From assembly GCA_002307185.1 (NCBI GenBank), contig DBTT01000051.1:124001-188000 (forward strand): DNA of 64,000 nucleotides, given 5' to 3'. The translations under genes and the position numbers were made by a program. The stretch comes from Bacteroidales bacterium UBA1309. GTDB lineage: Bacteria; Bacteroidota; Bacteroidia; Bacteroidales; Dysgonomonadaceae. Shown piece by piece: positions 61,233 through 64,000 of the stretch (position 1 is its first letter; each line of letters opens with the position of its first letter). Below the pieces are notes generated by a model. That model was not told the origin of the DNA and ran no database searches. It saw only the letters and a list, made by a program, of their open reading frames with translations.

Positions 61233-62744
61233 TTAGGTATTTCTTTCGGTAAATGTTAATAATTCGTCGATGTATTTTCGGTGGTTTGCCAATTTAGGGA
61301 TTTTATTCTGTCCACCGATCTTGTTTCGCGACTCCATCCATTTGAGAAATGTCCCTTTCGGCAGAGCCCTTATGATGGGAGATTGTAGTGACAGGTTGTG
61401 GGAGCGTTTAGCCTCGTAATCCGAATTAACGGATTTGAGTGCCTCGTCCAATTTTAGGATAAAGTATTGCAAGTCTTCGGGTACATTTTCAAATTCAATA
61501 GCCCATTCGTGCGCACCGCTCCTGGTTTCGTCAAAATATATGGGTGCAGCAGTGTATTCGCTGATGATAGCTCCCGTTTGGGCACACGCCTTTGACAAGG
61601 CCTTTTCAGCATTGTCGATGATGAGTTCTTCACCAAAAGCATTGATGAAGCTTTTGGTGCGGCCTGTGATCCGGAATAAGTATGGGCTTGTGGATGTGAA
61701 TTCAATGGTGTCTCCCAATTGGTATCGCCAAAGTCCGCCATTTGTGGATATTATAATGGCATAATTTTCATAGGTTTTTACTTCGTCCAAAGTCAACGAC
61801 TGAGGGTTGGGTTTGCCCCATTCTTCAGTTGGAATGAATTCATAATAGATGCCGTTGTCCAGCATAAGCAACATGTCGCTGTTTGATTTGCTGTACTGAA
61901 CGCCAAAAAAGCCTTCGGAAGCATTGTATGTTTCCCAATATTCCATATCTGGCTCCCCAATTAGTTTCCGGTATTGCTCTTCGTAAGGCGAAAAGTTTAC
62001 TCCGCCGTGAAAGAATACTTCCAGGTTAGGCCATATTTCACGAAGGGTTTTACCAGTTTCGAGATTGATCTTTTTAAGCAAAATGAGCAACCAGGAGGGG
62101 ACTCCCATCAATGCCCGGACATCATTTTTTATTGAATAATTTGTTAGGGCATTTAATTTCTCTTCCCAGTCGGCAAGTAGGGTGATGCTTTCGGGTGTTC
62201 TGCTTCGTTTTGCCCAGAAATAGAGGTTTTGGATTAGTATTGCCGAAATATCTCCTGTAAATATTCCATCGCCAATTTTATTAAACTGTTTGCTTCCTCC
62301 GAGTATCAATGTTTTACCAAGCAGGTAGCGTGATTGAGGATGCTTTTCGGCATAAATGGACAGCATTTGTTGGCCACATTTGTAATGCCCGCCTTTGAGT
62401 GATTCTTCTGTCACAGGAATGTACTTGCTTTTGTCTTCGGTCGTGCCGGATGACATAGCAAACCATTTTACGGGTTTGTTCCAGAGTATGTTTTGTTTTT
62501 TTTCGACAATAATCTTGTCTAAATAAGGGCGAAGTGTTTCATAGTTGCCCACGGGAATCTTGTGTCGAAAATCGTCCTTGTCTTTTATTTGGGAAAATTG
62601 ATGTTGGCTGCCGAAATAGGTTTGGCTACCATTCTTCAGTAAATATTTTAGAACAACTTCCTGCGTTTGGATCGGTTTTTGTGAAAATTGTTCAACTTTT
62701 CGGTACTGAAAAGACAGATATTTGTTAATGATCTTTTCTATCAT
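61233..62744 (-). CDS. GH3-like acyl-acid-amido synthetase family protein
   Basis: 503 residues. The family is named after plant GH3 auxin-responsive proteins, ANL-superfamily enzymes that adenylate an acid and couple it to an amino acid. Motif A FAMSSGTTEDKSKYIPVTEE (about 90-110) and YNASEGFFGVQYSKSNSDML (motif B), LWRYQLGDTIEFTSTSPYLF and RITGRTKSFINAFGEELIID (hinge) are all present. Bacterial substrates are unknown. Its start overlaps the Crp/Fnr gene stop by 4 bases, so both are in one operon. Confidence 0.92.
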   Translation of the reverse strand: MIEKIINKYLSFQYRKVEQFSQKPIQTQEVVLKYLLKNGSQTYFGSQHQFSQIKDKDDFRHKIPVGNYETLRPYLDKIIVEKKQNILWNKPVKWFAMSSGTTEDKSKYIPVTEESLKGGHYKCGQQMLSIYAEKHPQSRYLLGKTLILGGSKQFNKIGDGIFTGDISAILIQNLYFWAKRSRTPESITLLADWEEKLNALTNYSIKNDVRALMGVPSWLLILLKKINLETGKTLREIWPNLEVFFHGGVNFSPYEEQYRKLIGEPDMEYWETYNASEGFFGVQYSKSNSDMLLMLDNGIYYEFIPTEEWGKPNPQSLTLDEVKTYENYAIIISTNGGLWRYQLGDTIEFTSTSPYLFRITGRTKSFINAFGEELIIDNAEKALSKACAQTGAIISEYTAAPIYFDETRSGAHEWAIEFENVPEDLQYFILKLDEALKSVNSDYEAKRSHNLSLQSPIIRALPKGTFLKWMESRNKIGGQNKIPKLANHRKYIDELLTFTERNT

Positions 62745-63442
62745 CCAATGCGACTGATTTTTCTCAAGCGTTCCTCATCGATGATTTTAATCTTTCTTCC
62801 GTCCATGGTGATCATGTGCTCGTTCACGAATGTAGATAAGGTTCTTATTGCATTAGACGTTGTCATATTCGATAAGTTGGCAATGTCTTCTCTCGAAAGG
62901 TAAATACTGATGGTGGCTCCATCTTCCTCCAATCCATAGTTTTCCAAAAGAAAAATCAACGATTCGGCCAATCGGCCACGTATGTGTTTTTGTGTGAGAT
63001 TGACCACTCTTTCGTCGGAGATGCCAAGGTCAACCGACAATTGCCTGACAAAAAACATTGCCAAACTGGTGTTCTGCTCGCTGATATTTTCAATGATTTC
63101 CATCGGAATCATGCAGACAGTTGATGACTCAAAAGCAGAAGCCGCGGTTACGTATTTTTCTTTTGCAAAATAAGCCCTGTAACCGAAGTACTGAGCTGGT
63201 TTCACCATGCGGATGATTTGGCTTCGTCCTCCAACACCTCCTTTGTAGATTTTTACCTTCCCTTTCAACAAACACATTATATCACGAGGCTCCTCGTCCT
63301 CGTAGTAAATGATTTCATTTTTACGGAATTCCAAGACTCGGAGATTATTTGTCACCAATTGTCTTTCTTTTTCATCAAATATATTCCAGAGTTCGGGGAT
63401 GCTTTCAGCAATATCGAATTCTTTACTTTTGTTTTTGACCAT
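62741..63442 (-). CDS. Crp/Fnr-family transcriptional regulator
   Basis: 233 residues. Cyclic-nucleotide-binding-like beta-roll (IIYYEDEEPRDIMCLLKGKV, IRMVKPAQYFGYRAYFAKEK, AASAFESSTVCMIPMEIIEN), then the HTH_Crp domain (YLSREDIANLSNMTTSNAIR, LSTFVNEHMITMDGRKIKII). No Fnr-type cysteine cluster at the N-terminus. Effector unknown. Coupled to the GH3-like gene, which it may regulate or simply accompany. Confidence 0.93.
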   Translation of the reverse strand: MVKNKSKEFDIAESIPELWNIFDEKERQLVTNNLRVLEFRKNEIIYYEDEEPRDIMCLLKGKVKIYKGGVGGRSQIIRMVKPAQYFGYRAYFAKEKYVTAASAFESSTVCMIPMEIIENISEQNTSLAMFFVRQLSVDLGISDERVVNLTQKHIRGRLAESLIFLLENYGLEEDGATISIYLSREDIANLSNMTTSNAIRTLSTFVNEHMITMDGRKIKIIDEERLRKISRIG

Positions 63443-63605
63443 ACTGGGCTATAGCACTGATTAAACAATGTATATCAATTGACAAAAATAGATATTAATT
63501 TTTTATTAAAGCGATATTTTTTGTGAAAATATGCTTTGCAGCTATGTTTTGAAATCATGTTGTATATTATTCCTTGTTATATCCAATGCGAAAGATCTAT
63601 CAGGA

Positions 63606-64000
63606 TTAATTTGCGGTGAAAGTTAAGGCTTCACCACGGATGTCATTGACTACGCCGTTTTCGAATGCAACACTTCCATTCAAAATGGTTTTCTCTATTG
63701 ATGTCGAAAACGTATTTCCTTCAAATGGAGACCACCCGCATTTGTACAGGATATTTTCCGAGGATACGGTATATGGTTTGTTGGGGTTTACGAGGACTAA
63801 ATCCGCAAAATATCCCTTGCGGATGAATCCCCTTTTTTCAATGCCGAATAATTCTGCGGGTGCATGGCACATCTTTTCGATAACTCTTTCAACGGTCATC
63901 TTGCCTTGTTTTGCCATTTCAAGCATCACCTGGAGAGAATGCTGCACGAGTGGACCTCCCGAAGCCGCCTGAAAGATGTTTCCTTGCTTTTCACTCATCA
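63606..64000 (-). CDS. pyrC: Dihydroorotase, C-terminal part (cut by window edge)
   Basis: About 131 codons; the frame stays open to the window end, and the Met at 63998 is internal. QGNIFQAASGGPLVQHSLQV, MCHAPAELFGIEKRGFIRKG and YFADLVLVNPNKPYTVSSEN followed by CGWSPFEGNTF are typical of the C-terminal third of Bacteroidota class I dihydroorotases, including the APSGGP-like loop (here AASGGP). Dihydroorotase closes the pyrimidine ring in UMP synthesis. The metal-binding residues lie outside the window. Confidence 0.9.
   Translation of the reverse strand, partial: MSEKQGNIFQAASGGPLVQHSLQVMLEMAKQGKMTVERVIEKMCHAPAELFGIEKRGFIRKGYFADLVLVNPNKPYTVSSENILYKCGWSPFEGNTFSTSIEKTILNGSVAFENGVVNDIRGEALTFTAN

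Overview
The window comes from a member of the Bacteroidota, almost certainly order Bacteroidales. Evidence: a SusC/SusD pair with a hybrid two-component sensor, a Rho factor with a long charged insertion, the Bacteroidota form of the RNA polymerase omega subunit next to BamD, DUF4293, DUF3244 and DUF4469-type proteins, and several promoters of the Bacteroidota type (TTTG, about 19-20 bases, TAnnTTTG). Genus cannot be fixed by reading alone. G+C is about 40 percent in most of the window, with local swings.

Layout. 1-3.3 kb: start of rho (partial), tilS and a small exported protein. 3.3-20.7 kb: a polysaccharide utilization locus (PUL) with an HTCS sensor-regulator, a GH105-type unsaturated glucuronyl hydrolase, a gap with apparent gene relics, SusC, SusD, a GH43_24-GH16 fusion, a BNR_4 beta-propeller and a GH35 beta-galactosidase. 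The enzyme set fits beta-1,3-galactan or type II arabinogalactan with rhamnose-glucuronate caps. 20.7-25 kb: Hsp20, then a translationally coupled GH89 / HGSNAT-like pair, the bacterial counterparts of two neighbouring lysosomal heparan-degradation steps, followed by a 155 bp MITE-like element. 25-29 kb: SDR, glutamine amidotransferase, dnaG and a decayed IS982 element. 30-39.8 kb: housekeeping genes (argS, ferritin-VIT fusion, RecD-like helicase, rsmI, coiled-coil lipoprotein), a divergent LysR/transporter pair and pabC-pabB.

40.1-50.1 kb is the most interesting part. It reads as a ribosomally made, radical-SAM-modified peptide (RiPP) export cluster: a membrane-anchored TPR/LuxR-type regulator, an intergenic region with CCCTGCA repeats and a strong promoter match, a 55-residue precursor with a Gly-Gly leader and a CGC core, a SPASM radical SAM enzyme, an outer-membrane beta-barrel receptor, a C39-peptidase ABC exporter, a short HlyD-like adaptor and a small DUF3244 secreted protein. 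A hairpin just after the precursor gene probably sets its dose above that of the downstream enzymes. The exporter genes are clearly richer in G+C than the precursor, maturase and receptor, so the cluster looks assembled from parts.

50.1-64 kb: a dense set of alternative hairpins, tRNA-Pro(UGG), aspS, a MarR-controlled RND efflux operon, a gene-poor gap with a protein fragment, DUF4293-omega-bamD, a GH3-like adenylating enzyme coupled to a Crp/Fnr regulator, and the 3' end of a dihydroorotase gene cut by the window edge.
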